This document shows positions 48,716-56,805 of a stretch of DNA of 64,000 nucleotides, piece by piece (the stretch's first letter is position 1; every line of letters begins with the position of its first letter). The position numbers and the translations under genes are program-made. This DNA comes from Micromonospora ureilytica. GTDB lineage: Bacteria > Actinomycetota > Actinomycetes > Mycobacteriales > Micromonosporaceae. Location of the stretch: positions 5,580,001-5,644,000 of the forward strand of contig NZ_JADOTX010000001.1 in NCBI RefSeq assembly GCF_015751765.1. The letters run 5' to 3'. Below the pieces are notes generated by a model. That model made no database searches and had not been told where the DNA came from. It worked only from the letters and a program-made list of their open reading frames with translations.

Positions 48716-49693
48716 CTACCCTAGCCGCGCGCGGAAGTACTCGATCGTGCGTCGCAGGCCATCTTCGGGCGCGACCGACGGCTCGTATCCGAGCAGTTCA
48801 CGGGCGAGCGTGAGATCCGGCCGGCGCATCTCCGGGTCGTCCGAGCTGCGGGTGACATAGGTCACCTTCGAGGTGCTGTCGGAGAGCGACACGATCAGTT
48901 CGGCGAGTTGCCGCATGGTCAGCTCGTGCTCGGTGCCGCAGTTGACCGGGCCCGTCTCGGTCGAGTCGAGCAGCAGCAGGATGCCGCGCACCAGATCCTC
49001 GACGAAGCAGATGGACCGGGTCTGGTTGCCTGTGCCGTGCACGGTGATCGGCTCGCCGCGCAGCGCCTGGGAGATGAAGGTGGGGATGGCGCGGCCGTCG
49101 TCCGGGCGCATCCGCGGGCCGTACGTGTTGAAGATCCGGACGATCGCCGCGTCGAGCCCGCGGTAGCGGTGGTACGCCATCGTCGCGGCCTCGGAGAAGC
49201 GCTTGGCCTCGTCGTAGACGCTGCGAACCCCGATCGGGTTGACGTTGCCCCAGTAGGTCTCCCGCTGCGGGTGCTCCTTCGGGTCCCCGTACGCCTCGGA
49301 CGTGGAGGCCATCAGGAACCGGGCGCCGTCGGCGGCCGCGCGCTCCAGGAGGTGCAGGGTGCCGACCGAGCCGACCCGGAGGATCTCCACCGGCAACTGG
49401 GCGAAGTCGGTGGGGCTGGCCGGCGAGGCCATGTGCAGGATCGCGTCGAACCGCTCGGCCAGCGCCGGGTGGTGGGTCGGCAGGCCGTCGGAGATGTCCG
49501 CCTCGACGAGGGTGAAGGTCGGCCGATCCAGCAGGTGGGCGACGTTCTCCTTGGAGCCGGTCACGAAGTTGTCAAGCGCCACCACCGTGCAACCTCGGGC
49601 GATCAGCGCGTCCACCAGGTGCGACGGGACGAAGCCAGCTCCGCCGGTGACGAGGACGCGGTGACCGGAACCAAAGCGCTCAGCAACCTTCAT
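48716..49693 (-). CDS. NAD-dependent epimerase/decarboxylase, UDP-xylose synthase-like
   Basis: 325 aa, extended SDR. The Rossmann motif reads TGGAGFVPSHL (about 16-26), with Pro in place of the third Gly. The catalytic part is STSEAYGDPKEHPQRETYWGN, split here for display, then SVYDEAKRFSE with the Tyr and Lys of YxxxK. The EAYGDP and NPIG/RSVYDEAKR features point to the UDP-glucuronate decarboxylase (UXS) subgroup, which makes UDP-xylose. ATG 49693 is fixed by TAGGCT ending 7 nt upstream. Next to three LCP ligases, so a role in wall polysaccharide is a reasonable inference. Confidence 0.87.
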   Translation of the reverse strand: MKVAERFGSGHRVLVTGGAGFVPSHLVDALIARGCTVVALDNFVTGSKENVAHLLDRPTFTLVEADISDGLPTHHPALAERFDAILHMASPASPTDFAQLPVEILRVGSVGTLHLLERAAADGARFLMASTSEAYGDPKEHPQRETYWGNVNPIGVRSVYDEAKRFSEAATMAYHRYRGLDAAIVRIFNTYGPRMRPDDGRAIPTFISQALRGEPITVHGTGNQTRSICFVEDLVRGILLLLDSTETGPVNCGTEHELTMRQLAELIVSLSDSTSKVTYVTRSSDDPEMRRPDLTLARELLGYEPSVAPEDGLRRTIEYFRARLG

Positions 49694-49700
49694 ACCGCTC

Positions 49701-49706
49701 AGCCTA
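49701..49706 (-). promoter_or_regulatory. Leaderless -10 box TAGGCT of the UXS-like gene
   Basis: Minus strand TAGGCT, 7 nt (GAGCGGT), ATG 49693. Confidence 0.6.
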
Positions 49707-49720
49707 CCGAGCCCCGAAAT

Positions 49721-49780
49721 CGCGGTAGGGCCCCCTGCTGACGTCGCGCGTCAGCAGGAGGCCCCTCGACAGGTACCGCG
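49721..49780 (-). terminator. Long terminator hairpin after the acetate symporter gene
   Basis: Inner arms CCCTGCTGACG and CGTCAGCAGG with flanking GGGCC/GGCCC form the stem. The outer CGCGGTA/TACCGCG can close it further. It begins 2 bp after the actP stop on the minus strand. Confidence 0.7.
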
Positions 49781-49781
49781 A

Positions 49782-51473
49782 TCAGTGGGCGCCAGAGCCG
49801 GTGAGGGCGCGCACCTCGAGTTCCGCGTACTTGTCCTCGTCGTGCTCCTTGGAGATGACAGTGCCGATCCACCCGCAGAGGAAACCGAACGGGATGGAGA
49901 GGATGCCCGGGTTGGACAGCGGGAACCACTGCCAGTCGTGGTTCGGGAACATCGAGGTCGCCGCACCGGAGACCACCGGCGAGAAGAACACCAGCAGCAC
50001 GGCCGAGAGCAGCCCGCCGTAGATCGCCCACACCGCGCCGGACGTGTTGAACCTCCGCCAGAAGAGGCTGTAGAGGATCGCCGGCAGGTTGCCCGAGGCG
50101 GCGACCGCGAAGGCCAGCGCCACGAGGAATGCCACGTTGAGGTTCTGCGCGAAGATCGACAGGGCGATCGACACCGCGCCGATCCCCAGGGCGGAGATCC
50201 GGGCGACCCGTACCTCCTGCCGCTCCGACGTCTCGCCCTTCTTCAGCACGTTCGCGTAGAAGTCGTGCGCCAGGCTGGACGACGAGGCCAGCGTCAACCC
50301 GGCGACCACCGCGAGGATGGTGGCGAAGGCGACCGCCGCGATGATCGCCAGCATGGCTGCCCCACCCAGTTCGCCGCCGAAGAAGTCGATGCCGAGCGCT
50401 TCGGCCAACTGCGGCGCGGCGGTGTTGCCCGCCTTGTCCTGCGCCGTGATCGCCTGGCTGCCCACCAGCGCCGCCGCACCGAAGCCGAGGGCCAGGGTGA
50501 GCAGGTAGAAGGTGCCGATGATGCCGATCGCCCAGAGCACGCTCTTGCGGGCCGCCTTCGCGGTCGGCACCGTGTAGAAGCGGATCAGGATGTGCGGCAG
50601 ACCGGCGGTGCCGAGCACCAGGGCGATACCCAGGGACAGCAGGTCCACCTTGTTGTAGAAGGTCTGCGTCGAGTTGCCGGCGACCTCGACGCCGTACCGC
50701 AACCCGGGTTCGAGGAACGCGCTGCCCTTGCCGGATGCCTCGGCCGCCTGGCCCAGCAGCGCCGAAAGGTTGAAGTTGAACTTCGCCAACACCAGGATGG
50801 TCATCAGCAGCGCACCGCCCATGAGCAGGAACGCCTTGACGATCTGCACGTAGGTGGTGCCCTTCATGCCGCCCACGGTGACGTAAATGATCATCAGCGC
50901 GCCGACCATGATGATGGTGGCGATCTTCGCAGTGGACGCGTCCATGCCGAGGAAGGTCGTCCCCGGCTTGATGCCGAGCAGCAACGCGACAAGCGCGCCG
51001 GCGCCCACCATCTGCGCGAGCAGGTAGAAGATCGACACCGTGATGGTGGAGACCGCCGCCGCCGTACGCACCGGACGCTGACGCATCCGGAAGGCCAGCA
51101 CGTCCGCCATCGTGTACCGGCCCGAGTTCCGCAGCAGCTCCGCGACCAGCAGCAGGGCCACCAGCCAGGCGACCAGGAAGCCGATCGAGTAGAGGAAGCC
51201 GTCGTAGCCGTACAACGCGATGATGCCGGCGATGCCGAGGAACGACGCGGCTGACATGTAGTCGCCGCCGATCGCCATGCCGTTCTGGAAGCCGGAGAAG
51301 GACCGGCCGCCCGCGTAGAAGTCGGTCGCCGTCTTGGTCTGCCGGCTGGCCCAGATGGTGATGCCCAGGGTCACCGCCACGAAGACCAGGAAGAGCGTGA
51401 TGGTCAGGTTGCGGGCGGTGTGGTTGCCCGCCTCAGCCGCGAGGAACGTCTCAACCGCGTGAACCGTCTTCAC
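49782..51473 (-). CDS. actP: Cation/acetate symporter ActP (SSS family)
   Basis: 563 aa with about 13 hydrophobic segments of the sodium:solute symporter fold. TDFYAGGRSFSGFQNGMAIGG and GDYMSAASFLGIAG (TM2 region) are the ActP signature, and GLPHILIRFYTVP marks the middle of the protein. It should bring acetate or short monocarboxylates into the cell with sodium. GTG 51473 overlaps the end of the DUF485 gene by 23 bp, the usual yjcH-actP arrangement. A CRP-type box lies upstream of the operon at 51943. Confidence 0.93.
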   Translation of the reverse strand: MKTVHAVETFLAAEAGNHTARNLTITLFLVFVAVTLGITIWASRQTKTATDFYAGGRSFSGFQNGMAIGGDYMSAASFLGIAGIIALYGYDGFLYSIGFLVAWLVALLLVAELLRNSGRYTMADVLAFRMRQRPVRTAAAVSTITVSIFYLLAQMVGAGALVALLLGIKPGTTFLGMDASTAKIATIIMVGALMIIYVTVGGMKGTTYVQIVKAFLLMGGALLMTILVLAKFNFNLSALLGQAAEASGKGSAFLEPGLRYGVEVAGNSTQTFYNKVDLLSLGIALVLGTAGLPHILIRFYTVPTAKAARKSVLWAIGIIGTFYLLTLALGFGAAALVGSQAITAQDKAGNTAAPQLAEALGIDFFGGELGGAAMLAIIAAVAFATILAVVAGLTLASSSSLAHDFYANVLKKGETSERQEVRVARISALGIGAVSIALSIFAQNLNVAFLVALAFAVAASGNLPAILYSLFWRRFNTSGAVWAIYGGLLSAVLLVFFSPVVSGAATSMFPNHDWQWFPLSNPGILSIPFGFLCGWIGTVISKEHDEDKYAELEVRALTGSGAH

Positions 51474-51816
51474 GGGTCACCTCCCCGATCTCGGCGCGGA
51501 TCCGGTCCGCGATGGGGTCGATCTTCCGGTCCGCGTACCGGGAGTAGAGCCAGGCGATCAGGAACGTGGAGACGAACTGGAGCAGGCCGAAGACGAGCGC
51601 GACGTTGATGTTGCTGCCGAACAGCTTCGTGCCCATGAAGTCCCGGGCGTACGCGGAGAGAATGACGTAGAGCGCATACCACAGGAAGAAAGCGACGGTC
51701 ATCGGGAAGACGAAGCCGCGCAGCGAACGCCGCAGCCCGGCGAACTCGTCCGACCGTTGTACGGCCAGGTACTTGTCCGACTGGGAAGCGGCCGGAGCGG
51801 GTGTGTCCGTGGACAT
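51451..51816 (-). CDS. DUF485 membrane protein, partner of ActP
   Basis: 121 aa with two membrane helices (FPMTVAFFLWYALYVILSAY and VALVFGLLQFVSTFLIAWLY), the YjcH/DUF485 pattern. DUF485 genes almost always precede an SSS acetate symporter, and their product probably assists it. ATG 51816 is preceded by GGTGGTGATCC. First gene of the operon. Confidence 0.92.
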   Translation of the reverse strand: MSTDTPAPAASQSDKYLAVQRSDEFAGLRRSLRGFVFPMTVAFFLWYALYVILSAYARDFMGTKLFGSNINVALVFGLLQFVSTFLIAWLYSRYADRKIDPIADRIRAEIGEVTREDGSRG

Positions 51817-51942
51817 CTGTGGATCACCACCTTCACAGGCGTCAGAGGAGTTTCGCGCACCGTAAAGAGCGCACTCCCCGGCGGGGAAGGCTGAGATCGA
51901 CGCCGGTCGGCGAGTGCGCCGAGCGGTTGGCTGGCTGCGCCA

Positions 51943-51958
51943 AGTGACTCAGGTCACT
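51943..51958. promoter_or_regulatory. CRP/GlxR-like box upstream of the DUF485-actP operon
   Basis: AGTGACTCAGGTCACT is a perfect palindrome and matches the core GTGA-N6-TCAC of CRP-family sites. It is 127 bp before the DUF485 start codon. Acetate uptake genes are CRP/GlxR targets in several bacteria. Confidence 0.5.
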
Positions 51959-51970
51959 GCGGTGATCGGT

Positions 51971-51986
51971 CGCCTCCGGCGAGGCG
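51971..51986 (-). terminator. Short terminator hairpin after the flavin reductase gene
   Basis: CGCCTC/GAGGCG around loop CGGC, 6 bp past the stop codon (minus strand). Confidence 0.5.
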
Positions 51987-51991
51987 TCCGT

Positions 51992-52525
51992 TCAGGCCGG
52001 CAGCTCGTGATAGCGACCGCGGTAGTGCAGCAGCGGGGTGGCCTCCTCGGCCAGGTCGACCGCCTCGATCGTGGCCTCGACCAGCAGGCCCCAGCCGTAC
52101 TCCCGGGCGGTGTCCAGCCGGCACCCGGCCCAGCCGGCGGCGTCCGTCGGGACCGGCCCGTACGGCGTCTCGATCCACGCGCCGGTGGCGAAGAGCCCGC
52201 CCGGGGCGGGGAAGAGGCCGGCGAACCGGTCGGCGAGTTGCCGGTGTGGCGGCCCGAGCGGCGCGACGGCGAACCGCCCCGCCTCCTCGACGGCGGCCCA
52301 GAGGTCGGACTCCGGGTCGATCAGCCCGAGCAGCCGGTCCGGTTCCCCCTCAGCCACCAGGGTCGACGAGACGGTCAGCCCGGCCGGACCGGGCGCCGTC
52401 CAGAGGGTCACCGGTGCGGCGAGGCGACCACGCAGCCGGCGTACCGGCGATCGTTGCCCGGTCGGCACCGCGAACGGGTCGGTGTGGTGGATCTCGGCAC
52501 CCGGCTCATGATTCACGTGAAACAT
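51992..52525 (-). CDS. Flavin reductase family protein
   Basis: 177 aa. The flavin-binding split-barrel fold is suggested by RLRGRLAAPVTLWTA and AGLTVSSTLVAEGEPDRLLG, a match to the FMN-binding LTxSS segment of HpaC/ActVB-type reductases. These supply reduced flavin to monooxygenases or act alone. The sequence is shorter on some strands than classical members, so the substrate is open. ATG 52525 begins MFHVNHE. The 201 bp upstream contain a doubled TGATGCCTCNGAG repeat. Confidence 0.78.
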   Translation of the reverse strand: MFHVNHEPGAEIHHTDPFAVPTGQRSPVRRLRGRLAAPVTLWTAPGPAGLTVSSTLVAEGEPDRLLGLIDPESDLWAAVEEAGRFAVAPLGPPHRQLADRFAGLFPAPGGLFATGAWIETPYGPVPTDAAGWAGCRLDTAREYGWGLLVEATIEAVDLAEEATPLLHYRGRYHELPA

Positions 52526-52629
52526 TGTGCCGCCCCGGACCCTCGCCCAACCAAGGAAGCGCTCGGGGGCGGTGGAATCGCCCGGCTGCGGCGCGGTCCG
52601 CTCGGCGGAGGGCGATAGCCGAATGACCG

Positions 52630-52661
52630 TGATGCCTCTGAGTCATATTGATGCCTCAGAG
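52630..52661. promoter_or_regulatory. Combined direct and inverted repeat upstream of the flavin reductase gene
   Basis: TGATGCCTCTGAG (52630-52642) and TGATGCCTCAGAG (52649-52661) are direct repeats, 19 bp apart. Their ends CTCTGAG and CTCAGAG are exact inverted repeats. A candidate operator for a dimeric regulator. Nothing else is visible between 52526 and 52726. Confidence 0.4.
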
Positions 52662-52726
52662 ACATCACGCTCGCGGTGACACAGTGATCCCTGGTGCGAT
52701 GCCCAGGACCCCAGCCGGTGCGCCGG

Positions 52727-54418
52727 TTAACGACGCGGCGTGACCGTGGCCAGCAGTTCCGGCTGGCGTCGGTCCAGCACATCGCCGGCCAGGTATGCGC
52801 CCAGCAGCGCCGCGCCCAGCCCGTACGCCGCGCCGACCGGCAGGGCCAGCCAGAGCCACGCGTCACCGAGCAGCGCGGCGGCCACCACCATCGGCACCGC
52901 GGCGACCGCCGAGGCGAGCATGGCCAGCAGGGTGAGGAGCCCCTTCGCCAGGCCCGCGCCGCTGTTCATCGCGAACGGGTTGCTCGTCTCCGGCAGCGAG
53001 TACGCCCCGAGCACCGAGACCAGGCTGTTCACCGCCAGCCCGGCACCGTAGGTGGCGACCAGGCTGCCGATCGTGAGACCGATCCAACCCGGTCGACCGA
53101 GCAGCACCGACAGCACCACCGCGACGACGCCCAACATCGGCAGCACGTACAGCGAGAAGGCAGTCATCCGGGCCCGCAGCTCGACCCGGCCGGGCACCCC
53201 GGCCACCACGTTCGCGGCGTACGCGCTGCCGTCGAAACCGAACTGGTTGGCCAGCGTGACGGCGGCGAGCACGCCCACGAACAGCATCGAGATGGTGACC
53301 ACGACCGGCGAGCTGTCGCTGGCAGCCGACGTCAACCCCTCGTCGCCCATGGCTGCGAAGTCCCCGCCCGTAACATTGATCATCACTGGCACGAAGATGC
53401 CGACCACCGCGATCGTGATCAGGTTGGCCCGGCGACGAGCGTCCCGCCACCAGTAACGGGCCTCCCGGGCGACCAGGGCGCCGAACCGGTCCCGGTGGGC
53501 CCAGCCGGCGACCCGGGGAAACAGTTGGGCGACCGCGCCACCGGCAACTCCACGTCGCACCGGGGCCTTACCGGCGCTCGCCGCACCCACCATCGCCGAC
53601 TCGATCGACCGGGACCACCAGGCCAGCAGGGCGCCGAGCGCCACCACAGTGATCAGCAACTTGACCGGCGCCGCCCACACCCGCCCCTGGGCCACGTCGA
53701 TGCCGACGGTCCACGGAGCGCCCAACGGCGTCCAACCGATCACGGTCGCCACCCCGGTGAGCCGGGTCCAGTCCGCCTCCCGCAGCGCGGCCAGGCCGAA
53801 GACCTGCAACGGGCCGAGCAGCGCGGCCGTCACCGCCAACAGCACGGCCGCCAGGTCGCGGACCCGTCGGGACCGCAACATGGTGGCGAAGGCGCTGGTC
53901 ACCGCCCGACTGGCGGCCACACAGAGCAGCAGCCCGGCGAGCACACCCACGACGGCGACCAACCCCGCCGACCAGCCGCCCAACGACCAGGCGGTCAGCA
54001 CCAGCCCGAACGACGCGATCAGCACCGCCAGCGCCGGCACGCTGATCAGGGCCGCCGCGAACAGGCCGGTCACCAACGTGCGCCGGGGCAGCGGCAGCAG
54101 CGCGAACCGGGCCGGGTCCAGTGTCTCGTCCACACCGAAGAAGACAAGGGGCAGGAGCAGCCAACCGAGCACAAGCAGCCCGCCACCCGCCGCCGCGATC
54201 AGCACCGCGTACGTGCCGTTGCCGGTCAGGCCCGGCGCGGCGAAGAGGAAGAAACCGCTGGCGGCGAACCAGAGCCCGAGCAACGCGCCGCCGACGAACA
54301 TGGCGATCCGCCAACCCTGACCGCGGAAGTTGTTGCCCATCACCCGCAGCTTGAGCCGCACGAAGTGTCGAGCGGAAACCGACCGTACGGGTGCGGCGGG
54401 AGTGGCGTCCGCGCTCAC
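52727..54418 (-). CDS. ABC transporter permease
   Basis: 563 aa with about 12-14 hydrophobic segments and no solute-binding or ATPase part. The N-terminal RLKLRVMGNNFRGQGWRIA followed by paired helices, and the repeated half after RYWWRDARRRANL (about 325-337), look like a fused exporter permease of ABC-2 character. GTG 54418 overlaps the stop of the ATPase gene (GTGA), so the two are translated together. A longer start (GTG 54430) is unlikely. The substrate is unknown, probably a drug, lipid or peptide exported from the cell. Confidence 0.85.
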   Translation of the reverse strand: MSADATPAAPVRSVSARHFVRLKLRVMGNNFRGQGWRIAMFVGGALLGLWFAASGFFLFAAPGLTGNGTYAVLIAAAGGGLLVLGWLLLPLVFFGVDETLDPARFALLPLPRRTLVTGLFAAALISVPALAVLIASFGLVLTAWSLGGWSAGLVAVVGVLAGLLLCVAASRAVTSAFATMLRSRRVRDLAAVLLAVTAALLGPLQVFGLAALREADWTRLTGVATVIGWTPLGAPWTVGIDVAQGRVWAAPVKLLITVVALGALLAWWSRSIESAMVGAASAGKAPVRRGVAGGAVAQLFPRVAGWAHRDRFGALVAREARYWWRDARRRANLITIAVVGIFVPVMINVTGGDFAAMGDEGLTSAASDSSPVVVTISMLFVGVLAAVTLANQFGFDGSAYAANVVAGVPGRVELRARMTAFSLYVLPMLGVVAVVLSVLLGRPGWIGLTIGSLVATYGAGLAVNSLVSVLGAYSLPETSNPFAMNSGAGLAKGLLTLLAMLASAVAAVPMVVAAALLGDAWLWLALPVGAAYGLGAALLGAYLAGDVLDRRQPELLATVTPRR

Positions 54419-55179
54419 TGGGAGAGCCACGACAGCTCCTCGCCGGTCGCGGTGCGCCCGCCGACCACCTCGACGAAGACCTGCTCCAACGAGCGACCGC
54501 CACGGACCTCGTCGATGGTCCCGACCCGCTTGATGGTGCCGCCGGCCAGGATCGCCACGTGCGAGCAGAGCCGCTCCACCACCTCCATCACGTGACTGGA
54601 GAAGACCACAGTGCCGCCGCCGGCCGCGTACCGGGTGAGGATGTCCCGGATCAGCGCGGCGGAGACCGGGTCGACCGCCTCGAACGGCTCGTCCAACACC
54701 AGCACCCGAGGACCGTGCAGCAGTGCGCAGGCCAGGCCGATCTTCTTCTTCATGCCCGCCGAGTAGTCCACCACCAGCGTCCGACCGGCGTCACCGAGCG
54801 CCAGAACGTCCAGCAGCTCGGCGGCCCGCTGGTCGACCACCGCCGGGTCCATCCCCCGCAACAACCCGTTGTACGCCAGCAGCTCCGCCCCGGTCAGCCG
54901 GTCGAACAGCCGGACCCCGTCGGGCATCACGCCGAGCAGCCGCTTGGCGGTCACCGGGTCCTGCCAGACGTCGTGCCCGAGCACCCAGGCGGAGCCGGCG
55001 TCCGGTCGCAGCAGCCCGACCGCCATCGACAGGGTGGTGGTCTTGCCGGCGCCGTTCGGGCCGAGCAGGCCATAGAAGGAACCGGCGGGGACGTCCAGGT
55101 CGACGCCGGCCACCGCGACCGTGCCGTCGAACCGCTTGGCCAGGCCACGCAGTGCGAGCGCGGGGTGCTCAACAGTCAT
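54415..55179 (-). CDS. ABC transporter ATP-binding protein
   Basis: 254 aa. Walker A GPNGAGKT (40-47), signature YSAGMKKKI (about 143-151), Walker B VLVLDEPFEAVD (about 161-172) and the H-loop SSH. The DRA-type order and the C-terminal tail match exporters of the ABC-2 type (CcmA/YadG group). ATG 55179 is fixed by TAGCGT ending 7 nt upstream, whereas the frame is open to 55398. Operon with the permease; palindromic element C lies upstream. Confidence 0.93.
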   Translation of the reverse strand: MTVEHPALALRGLAKRFDGTVAVAGVDLDVPAGSFYGLLGPNGAGKTTTLSMAVGLLRPDAGSAWVLGHDVWQDPVTAKRLLGVMPDGVRLFDRLTGAELLAYNGLLRGMDPAVVDQRAAELLDVLALGDAGRTLVVDYSAGMKKKIGLACALLHGPRVLVLDEPFEAVDPVSAALIRDILTRYAAGGGTVVFSSHVMEVVERLCSHVAILAGGTIKRVGTIDEVRGGRSLEQVFVEVVGGRTATGEELSWLSQ

Positions 55180-55186
55180 GGAGCAG

Positions 55187-55192
55187 ACGCTA
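55187..55192 (-). promoter_or_regulatory. Leaderless -10 box TAGCGT of the ABC operon
   Basis: Minus strand TAGCGT, 7 nt (CTGCTCC), ATG 55179. Confidence 0.6.
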
Positions 55193-55266
55193 TCCGCCGC
55201 CCGCCAGTTCCGCCGTCCGGCGACGGGCGGACCCGCGATCATCCCCGAGGCGGACGATGATTGCGC

Positions 55267-55336
55267 CGATCTTGCAGCTTCTGTTGTCGACATGGGTGGA
55301 AATGACCCCTGTGTCGTGACAGAAAGTGCAAGATCG
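55267..55336. repeat. Intergenic palindromic element, copy C (70 bp)
   Basis: Ends CGATCTTGCAGCTTCTGT and ACAGAAAGTGCAAGATCG. Same orientation as copy B and similar inside. It lies between divergent genes, so it is not acting as a shared 3' terminator. Confidence 0.85.
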
Positions 55337-55453
55337 CGGAACGCGCCGGCAGCCTCGTTCCTGCCAGCGTGCCGTTCTCCTTGCTGCCCCTGATGCAACC
55401 GGCCGTCGTGCTGGCGGGTGACAGTGGCAGAAGCGACAACGGGGGAGGGGACG

Positions 55454-55954
55454 TTGGACAGAGACGATGGGTTCGAGGACTTCTATCGAGCCACCAGACA
55501 CCGGGTCGTCACCGTGCTGTACGCGCTCGGTGGCGACATCCACGAGGCGCAGGACGCCGCGCAGGAAGCGTACGTCCGGGCCTGGCAGCGCTGGCAGCGC
55601 ATCGGCGAGTACGGCGATCCGGAGGCGTGGGTGCGCGGCGTGGGGCACCGCCTCCTCATAAACCGATGGCGCAAGATCCGTAACGGCATCCGGGCAAACC
55701 GGCGGCACGGTCCGGCCACTGCCGTGGGACCACCCTCGGAGAACACTGTCGCGCTGGTCGCGGCGTTACGTCGATTGCCGCTGGAACAACGCGAGGCGAT
55801 CGTCCTGCACTACCTGGCGGACCTCTCGGTCGCTGACATCGCGACTCAGATCGGTGTGCCGCTCGGCACCGTCAAGGCCCGGCTCTCCCGGGGCCGCCAG
55901 GCCATGGCCCCCATGCTCGGCAGCACCCTCCCGGAGGAGGTCAGCAATGCCTGA
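55454..55954 (+). CDS. ECF-type RNA polymerase sigma factor (SigE-like)
   Basis: 166 aa from TTG 55454. Region 2 is FEDFYRATRHRVVTVLYALG with DAAQEAYVRAWQRW, and region 4 is LPLEQREAIVLHYLADLS with GTVKARLSRGRQAM, the typical ECF ending. The start at TTG is supported by GGGGAGGGGACG directly before it; GTG 55418 would add 12 residues without a ribosome site. The stop overlaps the next gene, whose product is the likely anti-sigma partner. Target promoters are unknown. Confidence 0.9.
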   Translation: MDRDDGFEDFYRATRHRVVTVLYALGGDIHEAQDAAQEAYVRAWQRWQRIGEYGDPEAWVRGVGHRLLINRWRKIRNGIRANRRHGPATAVGPPSENTVALVAALRRLPLEQREAIVLHYLADLSVADIATQIGVPLGTVKARLSRGRQAMAPMLGSTLPEEVSNA

Positions 55955-56789
55955 TCAGTTCTTCATCGACATCTACCGCGACACTGAGCACCTGACCTGG
56001 ACGCCGACCGAACAGGTGCGGGAGCACGGCCGGCGGCGGACTCGTCGGACCAGGATCGCGGCGACGCTCGTCGGCGTGGTCGCGGTGGCCCTGGTGGCTA
56101 CCGGGGCGGTGGCGCTGGCCGGCGGCCGGGAGGGGACGCCGACGCCGGTGCTGCCGGCGACCGGATCACCGACCCCGACACCCGCGCCGTCAGCCACCCC
56201 GACGCCGTCCCCACCGAAGGCCACCCGAACTCCCGTCGTACCGCCGTCGAACCCGTCAAGTCCCAGCGGCCGATCGTCGACCGGTTCCGCCAACCCGGCC
56301 ATCCCGGAGTCGGCGATGTTGCAGGCGTCCGACGTGCCGTCCGGCTGGCGAAGGCAGGCGGCGAGCAGGGACGGGGACTCCAGCTTCGCCTTCAGCACCG
56401 GCGGGTGCGAACCTTCGAATCACCCGCTGTACCGGCTGAAGTCCCGCGCGCAACGCGGGATCGTCTTCGTCCAGGGCCAGATCGCGCCGTTGACCGAGAC
56501 GGTGACCCGGTACTCGGCGAGGGATGCCGCCCGCTACCTCGGCGAGGTGCGGGACCGGGCCGAGTCGTGCGCTGGGACGGGGGCGAAAATCACCGTGCTC
56601 GCCGAGGATCTCGCAGACACCGACTCGGTGCTGGTCCGTGTCGAGCACCATGACAACGCCGTTTCCGAGTATCTGTTCGTTCGGGTCGGCGATCTGACTG
56701 CCGAACTCTGGGTGGCCGACCGCGCGGCCGCTACGAGGTACGCCCCAAAGGTTGCCGAACGGCTCTGCGCCGGCACCGACGCCTGCTGA
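55947..56789 (+). CDS. Single-pass membrane protein, putative partner of the ECF sigma factor
   Basis: 280 aa. A short cytoplasmic part (about 1-38, ending in RRRTRRTR), one membrane helix (IAATLVGVVAVALVATGAVALAG), a long Pro/Thr/Ser linker (about 68-130) and an extracytoplasmic domain with cysteines at GGCEPS, ESCAG and LCAGTDAC. The N-terminus is too short for a typical zinc anti-sigma domain, so it may be a surface sensor or an atypical anti-sigma factor. ATG 55947 follows GGAGGAGG and overlaps the sigma stop by 8 bp, so they are translated together. Confidence 0.75.
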   Translation: MPDQFFIDIYRDTEHLTWTPTEQVREHGRRRTRRTRIAATLVGVVAVALVATGAVALAGGREGTPTPVLPATGSPTPTPAPSATPTPSPPKATRTPVVPPSNPSSPSGRSSTGSANPAIPESAMLQASDVPSGWRRQAASRDGDSSFAFSTGGCEPSNHPLYRLKSRAQRGIVFVQGQIAPLTETVTRYSARDAARYLGEVRDRAESCAGTGAKITVLAEDLADTDSVLVRVEHHDNAVSEYLFVRVGDLTAELWVADRAAATRYAPKVAERLCAGTDAC

Positions 56790-56805
56790 GTCTGACGTCC
56801 CGGAC

